From positions 1-64,000 of the forward strand of contig NZ_JAHDIG010000010.1 of NCBI RefSeq assembly GCF_020630935.1: DNA of 64,000 bases, in the 5' to 3' direction. Under the pieces are notes generated by a model that searched no databases, was not told where the DNA came from, and was given only the letters and a program-made list of their open reading frames with translations. The stretch comes from Bernardetia sp. (GTDB lineage: Bacteria; Bacteroidota; Bacteroidia; Cytophagales; Bernardetiaceae). Of the stretch, positions 8,472-16,479 are shown piece after piece (position 1 is the first letter of the stretch; every line of letters begins with the position of its first letter). Made by a program: the position numbers and the translations under genes.

Positions 8472-10465
8472 ATTTTCAATCCTAAAATAGTAATATCATC
8501 TCGCTGTTCTACTCCCCAGCTATATGTTTTTAGTTCGTCATAAAGTTCTTCTCTTTGGACTGAAAGTGGAAGAGTAGCTCTTTTTTCTAAAAATTCTAAA
8601 AGTTTTGTTGTTCCAAACTTTTTATTGTCAGAGTTTTGCTGATCACTAAAACCATCTGTCATTAAGTAGAGTATATCACCTTTCATAAGATATAAATCTT
8701 GTGTGGTAAAAGGTTTGTTTTTTCTGTCTCGTCCTCCAATAGATTTTGTATCTCCTTTCAAAGTTTGTAAAAATGAGTTTTGGAAATAATAAAGAGGACG
8801 TTTTGCTCCTGTAAATTGTACTTGTGCTGTCTCATCTGAATTGAAATGAATCGTACAAATACAAACATCCATACCATCATCGTTGGAGAGGTCATTTTGT
8901 TGTAAAGATTTTTTTACACCTTCGTTCAGACGAGTTAAGATTTGTGAAGTATCAAATATTTTTTCTTGGTTAACAATCTCATTCAAAAGTGTATTGCCAA
9001 TCATGGACATAAATGCACCTGGAACACCGTGTCCTGTACAATCAATTGCTGCCACAACTGTTTTTTGTCCTTCGGTGGTGTAGTGGTTTGCCATCCAATA
9101 AAAATCTCCAGAAACCATATCTTTAGGAGAGTAAAGTATAAAATGGTCTGCAAATCCCTTTTCAAACTCTATGTGTTGAGGTAAAATAGCTTCTTGTATG
9201 GTTTGAGCATAACGAATAGAGTCTGTAATTTTTTGGTTTTTGGTCGTAACTTCTTTATTCAGTTGTTGAATTTCATCAATTTTAGTTTCTAGTTCTCCCT
9301 TGGCTTGGTTGAGGTCGTGATTAGATTTTTCTAAATCTTCATTTTGCTTATTAATCTTGCGAGAAAAGAAATATGCACCTCCAGCCACTACCAAAAGCAA
9401 TAAGGCAACCACCCCTGCAATAATCATTTGAAGACGAGCCATTTCTTTCTCTTTTTCTACTTCTTCTATTTTTTCTGTGAAAGCTGTGGTAATAGAATCT
9501 TTTTCATAGAGAAGTCCTCTAATTTTGTCCATTAGCTTCCTAGTTTCGGCTTGCGCTGCTTCAAAAGCAGTTTCATTTTCTATAAGTTTATTGGCTAAGG
9601 CTTCCAATTCTCTTCGTAGTCTGCTTTTTTCTTGTGGTGTAACATTGCTTCCGTTGAGCTGATTAGCTATTTTTTCCATTTGGTCACGGATTTTATAGCC
9701 TTGCTCGGCAAGCAAACTTTTTTGTAGCTCCAAGTCATTTACTACCTTTTCTAAGTTGATGCGTTCTTGTTCAGTAGCTGTGGTATCAGGTATTTCTGTT
9801 TTAGTTTCTTCTTTCTTTGTTTTGTCTTCTTTTGGTTTTTTTTCTTTTAAGACAGGATTTGCCAAATCTCCTGATAAGACAATTTTTACTTCATTTTTTT
9901 TAGCATCATAAGAAAAAAACTTCCCATTAACACTTTTTCCGTTGATAATGAACTTAGAAGAAGCACTCACACTTTTGTCATTAGGAATTTCCATATAAAA
10001 ATTCCCCACAGCATCTGCTCTAACCGATTTTTCATAATTTACACCTTTCCAAATTACCTCTGCTCCTGCTAGTGGAGCATTTCTTTGTGCAAAGACTTGC
10101 CCTTTCAGCGTTCTGTTTACTTCTCTTAGCTGAATATTCAGACCATTTCTTGTCATTTCATAATCTACTAAAGAATAGCCTTCTTTCTCTACATTTACTT
10201 TCTTTGGAAATCCTTTGGCGGCTGGATATTCTATGGTAAAACCTCCATTACTATTACTTACCCCTTTTCCAATATTGGGAAGAATAACAGAAACTCCTTC
10301 GACTGGACTGCCTTTTGTGTCTTTAGTTGTACCTAGTATTATTTTTGTTTGTGCGAAAGCAGAGTTGAAAACGCAAAGCAAAAGGCACAAAAAAACAACA
10401 AGATTTATGATAAAGCGAGTAAAGTAAAAAGTATTTAGTGAAATAAAACTCAATTTGGATAGCAT
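8468..10465 (-). CDS. Membrane sensor with SpoIIE/PP2C phosphatase output
   Basis: 665 residues. Order of parts: signal peptide or N-terminal anchor ending FAQ near 39; a carboxypeptidase-regulatory-like beta-sandwich (TKDTKGSPVEGVSVILPN onward, to about 115) and a second related region to about 205; a charged coiled coil (about 230-340); one transmembrane helix (MIIAGVVALLLLVVAGGAYF, about 348-367); another coiled coil; then a SpoIIE-type PP2C Ser/Thr phosphatase domain from about 425 with metal-site motifs FYWMANH, AAIDCTGHGVPGAFMSM and LMTDGFSDQ. It probably senses something in the periplasm and dephosphorylates an anti-sigma-factor antagonist or similar partner. A paralogous output domain is at 25351-27582. 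Confidence 0.9.
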   Translation of the reverse strand: MLSKLSFISLNTFYFTRFIINLVVFLCLLLCVFNSAFAQTKIILGTTKDTKGSPVEGVSVILPNIGKGVSNSNGGFTIEYPAAKGFPKKVNVEKEGYSLVDYEMTRNGLNIQLREVNRTLKGQVFAQRNAPLAGAEVIWKGVNYEKSVRADAVGNFYMEIPNDKSVSASSKFIINGKSVNGKFFSYDAKKNEVKIVLSGDLANPVLKEKKPKEDKTKKEETKTEIPDTTATEQERINLEKVVNDLELQKSLLAEQGYKIRDQMEKIANQLNGSNVTPQEKSRLRRELEALANKLIENETAFEAAQAETRKLMDKIRGLLYEKDSITTAFTEKIEEVEKEKEMARLQMIIAGVVALLLLVVAGGAYFFSRKINKQNEDLEKSNHDLNQAKGELETKIDEIQQLNKEVTTKNQKITDSIRYAQTIQEAILPQHIEFEKGFADHFILYSPKDMVSGDFYWMANHYTTEGQKTVVAAIDCTGHGVPGAFMSMIGNTLLNEIVNQEKIFDTSQILTRLNEGVKKSLQQNDLSNDDGMDVCICTIHFNSDETAQVQFTGAKRPLYYFQNSFLQTLKGDTKSIGGRDRKNKPFTTQDLYLMKGDILYLMTDGFSDQQNSDNKKFGTTKLLEFLEKRATLPLSVQREELYDELKTYSWGVEQRDDITILGLKI

Positions 10466-10625
10466 AAATAGTAAGTAGGACAGATAATTTTAAAGTATAA
10501 ATCTCAAATATCTAAACTCTAAAGTTGGCTTTTACCATTCAAATATATAAAATCTACACTTATCTACCTATAAAAAAAGACTATAAAGAATCATTTTATT
10601 TTGAAAAATAGCTTTTTTACCAATA

Positions 10626-11408
10626 TTATTTTTTGAAGTAAACCTCTCTAGCTTTTTTTAGAGCATCACCAAAGGCTTTTTTTGACGAAAACATTTGTTT
10701 GAAAGCACTCTGATATGTCTTAGGAGAGTCTTCTGACGGCTGATTTTGTTCTTGATTAGAGATAGGGTTTGAGGCAGATGTTTCTTCTTTTTTAGCTTTG
10801 CTTTGAGCTTCTTTTTCTTCTTTTGGACTTATCTCTGTATCTGTTTTTTTACTGAGCATTTTGTCTTCTTTGCTTTGTTCTTCTCTAAGTCTATCAGCTT
10901 TCTCAAAACTTTTATTAGCTTTTTCTTGGTAGCCTACTTTTTCTTCCAAGAGTCCTAAGTTGTTGTGAGCAATGGCATCTGTTGGGTCTAGTTCAATCGC
11001 TTTTCTATAATCTTGCATTGCCAAAACATTCATTCCTGCTGCTGCACGTATATAAGCACGACTAGAATAACGATACGGATTTTCTGGCTCTAATTCTAAG
11101 GCAATATTCATATTGACAAGTGCCTCCGATAGTTTTCCAACAGTAAAATAAAGTACGCCACGTTCGCTATACGCATTTGGATTTTCAGCCTTTTGAATGG
11201 AAAGATTATAATCTGCTAAGGCTTTTTGAAATTCTTGCAATTTGAAATATGCATATCCACGTCGGAACAATACTTCTCCCTCTGAAATAGATTCTAATTC
11301 TTTGGCATTTGGGTTTTGAGTAAACAGATTTAATATATTTGTAGAAACCTTAACAGCTTTGTCGAAGTTACCTGCTTGAATGGCTGTATTTATAGTTTGA
11401 ATATTCAT
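10626..11408 (-). CDS. TPR-repeat protein
   Basis: 260 residues. Four tetratricopeptide repeats can be seen between about residues 40 and 180 (for example EVLFRRGYAYFKLQEFQKAL, PNAYSERGVLYFTVGKLSEA, AIAHNNLGLLEEKVGYQEKA), a scaffold for protein binding. The C-terminal 80 residues are low-complexity Lys/Glu/Ser/Gln and probably disordered, ending in a short basic helix (KKAFGDALKKAREVYFKK). No signal peptide, so likely cytosolic. It is divergent from the c-haem lipoprotein gene with 31 nt between starts. Partner unknown. Confidence 0.85.
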   Translation of the reverse strand: MNIQTINTAIQAGNFDKAVKVSTNILNLFTQNPNAKELESISEGEVLFRRGYAYFKLQEFQKALADYNLSIQKAENPNAYSERGVLYFTVGKLSEALVNMNIALELEPENPYRYSSRAYIRAAAGMNVLAMQDYRKAIELDPTDAIAHNNLGLLEEKVGYQEKANKSFEKADRLREEQSKEDKMLSKKTDTEISPKEEKEAQSKAKKEETSASNPISNQEQNQPSEDSPKTYQSAFKQMFSSKKAFGDALKKAREVYFKK

Positions 11409-11439
11409 TTTTTATAATTTTAAACAGTATATTTTACTA

Positions 11440-11943
11440 ATGGAAAAAGTAATTTTTGTAATGCTAGTGTTTTGTCTATTTTCTTGTGGCTTAAATGAGA
11501 GAAACAAAGAAGTATCAGTAGATAAAGAAAAAGGCATACTTCGAATAGAAGAAAACAATAATCATCTCATTAATGACCCTCGTTCTCCCAACCCTAGTAG
11601 CGAATTAGCAGTAGCGATGCGAAATATGTGGGAATATGCCGATACCATGAAAATGCAAATTTTAGATTCTACCTCACAAGATTTGTCAGAATATCGCTCC
11701 AAATTTGATGATATTTTGATAGCCAGACCCACAGATGAGCATACCAAGAAGCCAAGTTTTGATGCTATGGCAAAAATAATGCTCCAACGCTTAGATAGAG
11801 TATATCAAAATACAGGAAAAGAACAAAGTGTACAAGTAGAAGGTTTTAATTTATTTGTTCAAAGTTGTTTACAATGCCACCAACAGCAATGCCCTGGTCC
11901 TGTTTCAAAAATTTCAAAATTACTAATTCCGAAGGAAAAATAA
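11440..11943 (+). CDS. Lipoprotein with single CxxCH haem-binding motif
   Basis: 167 residues. The N terminus is a lipoprotein signal peptide with lipobox LFSC (Cys16). A helical, charged body follows and a single haem c attachment motif, CLQCH (Cys143, Cys146, His147), sits close to the C terminus. A C-terminal CxxCH after a helical region is the arrangement of class II (cytochrome c'-like) cytochromes, but the overall similarity is too weak to assign the family. Expected location: periplasmic face of a membrane. A third cysteine (Cys151) follows the motif. No oxidase or reductase genes are nearby, so its redox partner is unknown. Confidence 0.8.
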   Translation: MEKVIFVMLVFCLFSCGLNERNKEVSVDKEKGILRIEENNNHLINDPRSPNPSSELAVAMRNMWEYADTMKMQILDSTSQDLSEYRSKFDDILIARPTDEHTKKPSFDAMAKIMLQRLDRVYQNTGKEQSVQVEGFNLFVQSCLQCHQQQCPGPVSKISKLLIPKEK

Positions 11944-12188
11944 CTATTTTGAAAATAAATTCTTGAAAAAAATAACAACTCGCAACTGCTTATAAGTCAG
12001 TTTGTTAATCTTCTTAGAAATAGAATATGAAGAAAAAACGTTAAAAGTACCTTATCCTTTTTAACATTTTCTCCGTATAGAAAAGTAAAGAACTTCAAAT
12101 AGTTCTATTTCAAAAATATTTTCAAACTTCTGAAATTGTTTTATATTTCGGTACAAACTTATTTTTATTTTGTCATCTATAAAAAACT

Positions 12189-13259
12189 ATGTGGAAAAGA
12201 ATTAGCAAAATTTTACAAGCCAATGAAAATCATGCTCGTAGGGAAGAAGAGAAAGCTCAAAGAGGTGAAATCTTCAAGGTGGCTATGGTAAAAATTGAGC
12301 AAGCAATTTATAAAAACACTAGAATTTGGGAAAATGTCAGAAAAAATAAGGAAGAACTCTATCAAAAAATAGAACAAATAAAGTATGCTATTGAGCAAGA
12401 AGAAACAGCCTTACAATATGCTTTAAGAAGTAAAAATAAATCGCTGGCTAGTTCGCATATTCTTCAAAAAGAAAATTTAGAAAGACAGAAAAAAGAATTT
12501 GAAGCTCTATATGCCCAAGTATTACAAACTTGGCAACAGATGGAGCTTCAAAAGCAAAAACTAACACTTCAACTTCAAGAACTCAAAACAAAGGAAGTCT
12601 TGCTAACCAACAGACTTCAAAATGCTAAAAATCAAAGGGAATTACAGCTTGTTTTAGATGATTTGGAAATTTCTGATGAGATAGATTTGTTTGAAGACAA
12701 AGTAAATCAAGCACAAATAGAAGTTGATTTGGTAGATGGCGTATTAGACATCGAAAATCAAATGGAAGGCTTGCAAGCAAATTCATTAGACGAACTAGAT
12801 AAAAAATTTGATGCCTATCAGCAAAAAGAACAAGACAAAATTCAAGAAAAACAACGCAAAAGGGTAGAACAAATTTTTAGTAGAAATGAGAATAAAACGC
12901 AAGCACAGAAAGCTGATGAAAAAAAACAGCTGGAAGAAAAAAGAAAACAACTTTTAGAACAGTTTAAAGAAACGCATCACAAAACGGTAAACGAAAGCGA
13001 CAACCAAAAGCTACAAGATGACATAAAAGCTCATTTTGAGAAAGCTAACGCAAAAGAAGATAAAAGCAGTGTTTTGAATGATTTTTTTTCTCAAACAGAA
13101 AAGACAGAAAAAGAAGATACTTCAAAAAAATCTGTTATTGATGATTTTTTTAATCAAGATGAAAAACAACAGGGTGAAAAACCAACCCAACAAAAAAATC
13201 AGAAAACAGAACAAGAGCTAACTAAAGAAGAACAAATGAAAAAGTTTTTTGGGAAATAA
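12189..13259 (+). CDS. Coiled-coil protein, PspA/IM30-like, beside TerD genes
   Basis: 356 residues, almost entirely helical and charged. The first 230 residues resemble the PspA/IM30 (phage shock protein A) layout: MWKRISKILQANENHARR at the N terminus, then long heptad-rich helices with KNRELQLVLDDLE-like segments. PspA-family proteins bind membranes and preserve their integrity. The last 120 residues differ: a Lys/Glu/Gln-rich tail with two copies of a short motif, VLNDFFSQTEK and VIDDFFNQDEK, and a closing MKKFFGK. The gene lies 102 nt before a TerD gene on the same strand; PspA homologues commonly accompany TerD genes in tellurite-resistance/stress loci. Assignment to PspA is by pattern only. 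Confidence 0.7.
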   Translation: MWKRISKILQANENHARREEEKAQRGEIFKVAMVKIEQAIYKNTRIWENVRKNKEELYQKIEQIKYAIEQEETALQYALRSKNKSLASSHILQKENLERQKKEFEALYAQVLQTWQQMELQKQKLTLQLQELKTKEVLLTNRLQNAKNQRELQLVLDDLEISDEIDLFEDKVNQAQIEVDLVDGVLDIENQMEGLQANSLDELDKKFDAYQQKEQDKIQEKQRKRVEQIFSRNENKTQAQKADEKKQLEEKRKQLLEQFKETHHKTVNESDNQKLQDDIKAHFEKANAKEDKSSVLNDFFSQTEKTEKEDTSKKSVIDDFFNQDEKQQGEKPTQQKNQKTEQELTKEEQMKKFFGK

Positions 13260-13361
13260 TTCTATTAGCTTTTAATGCTAAAGGCTGACAGGAGCAAAAA
13301 TTTTTTAATATTTAACAACGTACGACAGTAAACTATTTTAATTTTTAAAACCACGAAAAAA

Positions 13362-13922
13362 ATGGCAATCTCGCTAAAAAAAGGAGGACGTTTCAACCTC
13401 TCTAAAAATGAACCTAGTTTGGAAAAAGTAATGGTCGGACTTGGCTGGGAAATGAAGTCTGGCGCAAAGCTAGACCTAGATGTTTCTGTTTTTATGGTCG
13501 GAGCTTCAGGCAAACTTCCTGCTGATGAATATTTTGTTTTTTATAACAATTTAAAATCTCCAGACGGCTCTATACAACATACAGGCGACAACCGAACAGG
13601 CGATGGAGAGGGAGATGATGAAATGGTTTTGGCAAACTTACCTCTAGTGTCTTCTGACGTAAAAGAACTTATTTTTGTGGCTTCTATCCACGAAGCAGCT
13701 ACTCGTCGTCATAACTTCGGACTTTTGAGAGATGCTTATATCAGAGTAGTAGATGTTAGTTCGGACAGAGAAATTTTGCGTTACGATTTGGATGAAGAAT
13801 TTGGTTCAAACACTGATGTAGAGTTTGGAAGGTTAGTTAGAGAAAATGGAGAATGGTCGTTTGTAGCGTCTGGAATGGGCGAAAATGGAGGTTTACAGAC
13901 CTTTGTAGATAAGTACGCATAA
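13362..13922 (+). CDS. TerD-family stress protein (first copy)
   Basis: 186-residue TerD domain protein, full length for the family. Recognisable blocks: LKKGGRFNLSKNEPSLEKV, VGLGWEMKSGAKLDLDVSVFM, EYFVFYNNLKSPDGSIQHTG, the calcium-binding loop DNRTGDGEGDDE, IHEAATRRHNFGLLRDAYIR and GEWSFVASGMG. TerD proteins bind calcium and act in tellurite/oxidative or envelope stress responses, probably at the inner membrane; the mechanism is not settled. It is the first of three TerD-family genes on the same strand, following a PspA-like coiled-coil gene. Confidence 0.95.
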   Translation: MAISLKKGGRFNLSKNEPSLEKVMVGLGWEMKSGAKLDLDVSVFMVGASGKLPADEYFVFYNNLKSPDGSIQHTGDNRTGDGEGDDEMVLANLPLVSSDVKELIFVASIHEAATRRHNFGLLRDAYIRVVDVSSDREILRYDLDEEFGSNTDVEFGRLVRENGEWSFVASGMGENGGLQTFVDKYA

Positions 13923-13943
13923 AATTCAATTCAGATTTTTGAA

Positions 13944-13986
13944 TGTAGATTTTAGATTAGATATATATTTCATTCTAAAATCTACA
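13944..13986 (+). terminator. Hairpin between first and second TerD-family genes
   Basis: Perfect 13-bp inverted repeat TGTAGATTTTAGA / TCTAAAATCTACA with a 17-nt AT-rich loop. The right side is not followed by a long T run, so it could be a weak terminator, an RNA-stability hairpin or a repeat remnant. Confidence 0.45.
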
Positions 13987-13993
13987 CTTCATA

Positions 13994-14018
13994 GTCAAAG
14001 GCAAGCCGTTTGACCTAC
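13994..14018 (+). repeat. 25-bp dispersed hairpin repeat, copy A
   Basis: Begins GTCAAAGGCAAGCCG and runs to CCTAC. The identical 25 bp occurs at 53895-53919. Both copies are followed within a few bases by TCTAAATTGGTTTT. The unit itself folds as GTCAAA-GGC-aa-GCC-g-TTTGAC. Confidence 0.7.
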
Positions 14019-14079
14019 GATTAATTCTAAATTGGTTTTCAATTCTAAAATCTTAAATCACAACTCTAAATTTATATAA

Positions 14080-14715
14080 ATGAGCATATCACTAAATAAA
14101 AAAACAGGCATCAATCTTAAAAAAGGAAGTTCAATTTCTTTAGAAAAAGCAGGAAAAACCTATGACCGAATTTGTATTGGCGTAAACTGGGGGATGATAA
14201 AAACAAAACAACTTTTTGGTTTAGTTTCTAGCAATGAAAGTGTAGATTTAGATGGTAGTGTTGCCGTTTTTGATGCAGAAGGAAACCGAATAGATTTGGT
14301 ATATTATTCTTCACTTATTTCAAAAGACAAAGCCATTGTGCATAGTGGCGACGACAGACAAGGCGATAGCAAGGCTGATGATTTTGATAATGAAGTTATT
14401 GAAATCGAACTCAACAAAATTGATGTCCGTGCTACCCAATTAATCTTTTTCCTAAATTCCTATAAAGGACAAGATTTTGCTGAAATTCCTTATTCTAAAA
14501 TCCGAATTTTTGAAGGTAATAAGAGAGAGGTAAGAGAAGTTTTGGCAACATTTAATCTTTCTTCTGAACCCAAATTTGCAGGACATACTTCTATGGTAAT
14601 GGGAAAAATGATGCGCCATGCATCTGGAAAATGGGAGTTTAAAGCCATTGGAGAAGCGATTCGTGCGCCACACATGAGCCAAACTTTAGATATTATTGCC
14701 AACGAATATTTATAA
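14080..14715 (+). CDS. TerD-family protein, divergent (second copy)
   Basis: 211-residue diverged member of the TerD family. It keeps the frame of the fold: ISLNKKTGINLKKGSSISLEKAG, IGVNWGM, VDLDGSVAVFDAEGNRI, the loop HSGDDRQGDSKADDFDNE in place of the calcium loop, and a C-terminal GKWEFKAIGEA. It is longer than its neighbours and lacks the canonical DNRTGDGDGDDE, so calcium binding may differ. The pattern is closer to the TerZ/TerA-like branch than to TerD itself. It lies between two more typical TerD genes, which suggests that the three products act together. Confidence 0.88.
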   Translation: MSISLNKKTGINLKKGSSISLEKAGKTYDRICIGVNWGMIKTKQLFGLVSSNESVDLDGSVAVFDAEGNRIDLVYYSSLISKDKAIVHSGDDRQGDSKADDFDNEVIEIELNKIDVRATQLIFFLNSYKGQDFAEIPYSKIRIFEGNKREVREVLATFNLSSEPKFAGHTSMVMGKMMRHASGKWEFKAIGEAIRAPHMSQTLDIIANEYL

Positions 14716-14770
14716 CCAAGTCAAATTATAGCCATTTAATTATTATTTCAATAACTAATCTCGTAAAATT

Positions 14771-15331
14771 ATGTCAATAAGACTTTCAAAGGGAAGCACC
14801 CTCAACCTTACCAAAAAAGAACCCAGCCTAGAAAAAATAATGATAGGATTGGGCTGGGAAATGAAAACCTCCAACAAATTAGATTTAGATGTTTCTATGT
14901 TTATGATTGGAGAAAATGGAAAACTTATCTCTGATGAATACTTGGTTTTCTATAACAACTTAAAATCTCCAGATGGTGCGGCGCAACACTTGGGCGACAA
15001 CCGAACAGGAGACGGAGATGGAGACGATGAAATGATTTTGGTAAATTTAGCCACTATAAACCCAGCCGTAACAGAACTTATTTTGGCTGTTACAATTCAT
15101 GAAGCTGAAACACGTCGCCATAACTTTGGACTATTGAAAGATGCTTATATTCGAATTGTGGATGTCAAAACTGACAGACAGGTTCTTATCTATGACCTTG
15201 ATGAAGAATTTCCAACCGATACAAATGTAGAGTTCGGAAGGTTAGTAAAACAAAATAACGAATGGTCTTTTGTGGCTTCTGGTGTAGGAGGTAAAGAAGG
15301 TTTACAAGGGTATGTGGATAGATATGCTTAA
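14771..15331 (+). CDS. TerD-family stress protein (third copy)
   Basis: 186 residues, the same length as the first copy and closely similar to it throughout (LSKGSTLNLTKKEPSLEKI, IGLGWEMKTSNKLDLDVSMFM, VFYNNLKSPDGAAQHLG, DNRTGDGDGDDE, IHEAETRRHNFGLLKDAYIR, VEFGRLVKQNNEWSF). The full calcium loop is present. First and third copies look like a duplication separated by the divergent second copy. It is followed directly by a strong terminator, which closes the TerD group. No terB, terC or tellurite-reductase gene is in the window. Confidence 0.95.
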   Translation: MSIRLSKGSTLNLTKKEPSLEKIMIGLGWEMKTSNKLDLDVSMFMIGENGKLISDEYLVFYNNLKSPDGAAQHLGDNRTGDGDGDDEMILVNLATINPAVTELILAVTIHEAETRRHNFGLLKDAYIRIVDVKTDRQVLIYDLDEEFPTDTNVEFGRLVKQNNEWSFVASGVGGKEGLQGYVDRYA

Positions 15332-15343
15332 AAAAATGAGTAG

Positions 15344-15383
15344 AAACAGTTTGTAGTGTTTTGATTCTACAAACTGTTTTTTG
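15344..15383. terminator. Terminator after the TerD genes, possibly bidirectional
   Basis: Perfect 13-bp inverted repeat AAACAGTTTGTAG / CTACAAACTGTTT followed by T runs on the plus strand. The right arm contains the stop codon of the small minus-strand ORF at 15367-15495, so the hairpin could end transcripts from both sides. Confidence 0.8.
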
Positions 15384-15495
15384 TTTTGGACTCAGTTTGT
15401 TTCTTGTAGTTGTAACGAGATATAAATTCAAGTCCCTTAAAGAAACTAAATAGTATGGTAAGACCAATAAAAAAGAATAGGATATAAATTAGCAT
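15367..15495 (-). CDS. Small single-pass membrane protein, 42 aa (putative)
   Basis: A 42-codon ORF in the otherwise empty 366-bp gap between the third TerD gene and the NUDIX gene. The translation starts MLIYILFFFIGLTILFSFF, one hydrophobic helix, and continues with a short polar, basic tail (RYNYKKQTESKTKNSL). A box matching the Bacteroidota -7 consensus, TAGTTTTG, lies on the minus strand at 15543-15550, 48 nt before the ATG, and the ORF ends in a hairpin terminator. These signals support expression, but I recognise no homologue. Could be a small membrane stress protein; function unknown. The rest of the gap (15551-15697) shows only AT-rich sequence. Confidence 0.5.
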   Translation of the reverse strand: MLIYILFFFIGLTILFSFFKGLEFISRYNYKKQTESKTKNSL

Positions 15496-15542
15496 AGGAA
15501 TATGATATTTTTTTGGCAATAATTTTTATATCATTCCAATTC

Positions 15543-15550
15543 CAAAACTA
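15543..15550 (-). promoter_or_regulatory. -7 box for the 42-aa ORF
   Basis: Minus-strand TAGTTTTG fits TAnnTTTG exactly. No good TTG at -33 was found at the usual distance, so it is a partial match. Confidence 0.4.
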
Positions 15551-15697
15551 AATCCAATTTTTAATTTATTTTAATAAAACACACTAAACTGCTTGTTTTC
15601 AGTGATTTGTTGTTTTTATCTCTTGAAGCATTAGCTTAATTATTATCCAAAATGAAAATGATTTTTTTCAAAATGAAGTAAAAAAAGAAAATTTTAT

Positions 15698-16240
15698 TCA
15701 CTTCTCTAGTGCTATTTTTACTCTCAAAATCCCTGCAACACTAATCGCATCTGTGATGTCTCCTCTCAAAACCATCTGATAGACTTCTTCAAAAGGTAGT
15801 TTTCTGATAGCTAAATTTTCTGTTTCTTCAGGCTGCATTTCTCCTTGTTCTAGTTCTTGTGCCAAAAAAACATATCCTACTTCATCACAAATAGAATTAG
15901 AAGTATGAAGCTTCATAAGTTTTTGCCATTTTTTTGCTTTTAATCCTGTTTCTTCTTCTAGTTCTCGTTGAGCGTGCAATAAATAATCCTCTGTAGGTGC
16001 GCCTCCCATCGGAATTTCCCAAGAATATTCGTTGAGGGCATAACGCCATTGTCCTACCAAATAGGTGTTGTTGTCTTTATCTAAGGGCACAATTCCGATA
16101 GCTGCATTTTTAAAATGTACTACACCATAGATTCCATTATTTCCACTTGGATTAATGACTTTATTTTCTTCTACATGAATCCAGTTGTTTTCATAAACCG
16201 TTTCCGTAGAGAGTGTTTTCCAGTCGTTTTTTTCATTCAT
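15698..16240 (-). CDS. NUDIX hydrolase, ADP-ribose pyrophosphatase-like
   Basis: 180-residue NUDIX enzyme. The NUDIX box is readable as GGAPTEDYLLHAQREL then EEETGL; it keeps RExxEExGx but the loop before the first Glu is one residue shorter than the textbook spacing. Around it are VGQWRYALNEYSWEIPMGG, as in ADP-ribose/nucleotide-sugar pyrophosphatases, and an EWxxL-like N terminus (WKTLSTETVYENNWIHVEENKV). It should hydrolyse a nucleoside diphosphate linked to another moiety in the cytosol. It is divergent from sufC. Exact substrate unknown. Confidence 0.88.
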   Translation of the reverse strand: MNEKNDWKTLSTETVYENNWIHVEENKVINPSGNNGIYGVVHFKNAAIGIVPLDKDNNTYLVGQWRYALNEYSWEIPMGGAPTEDYLLHAQRELEEETGLKAKKWQKLMKLHTSNSICDEVGYVFLAQELEQGEMQPEETENLAIRKLPFEEVYQMVLRGDITDAISVAGILRVKIALEK

Positions 16241-16326
16241 AAACTTATATTTTTTTTATAACACATAGAAACATAGTACCACAGAGGGAAATACCATAGA
16301 TTTTTTGGTTATCTAAACTACAAAAA

Positions 16327-16357
16327 TTGCATTTCCTTCAATTCTTTACGAACTTTG
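16327..16357 (+). promoter_or_regulatory. Promoter upstream of sufC
   Basis: A TTG at 16327-16329, a 20-nt spacer, and GAACTTTG at 16350-16357 match the Bacteroidota -33/-7 arrangement (one or two mismatches to TAnnTTTG). It lies 122 nt before the sufC start, giving a leader of roughly 115 nt. Confidence 0.55.
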
Positions 16358-16479
16358 CAGCCTAATTTATTTAGTTTGTAATTAGTCTAAATAATCTCAA
16401 ACAATTAGTTATAATTTCAGATTATCAGAGTTAGATATTTTGTTACAAACATAAAATCGAAAAGAAACAAACAACAGCA

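Noticed and set aside
12189-15331. TerD group as part of a prophage or phage-defence island
   Set aside because: No integrase, phage gene, tRNA or composition change at its borders.
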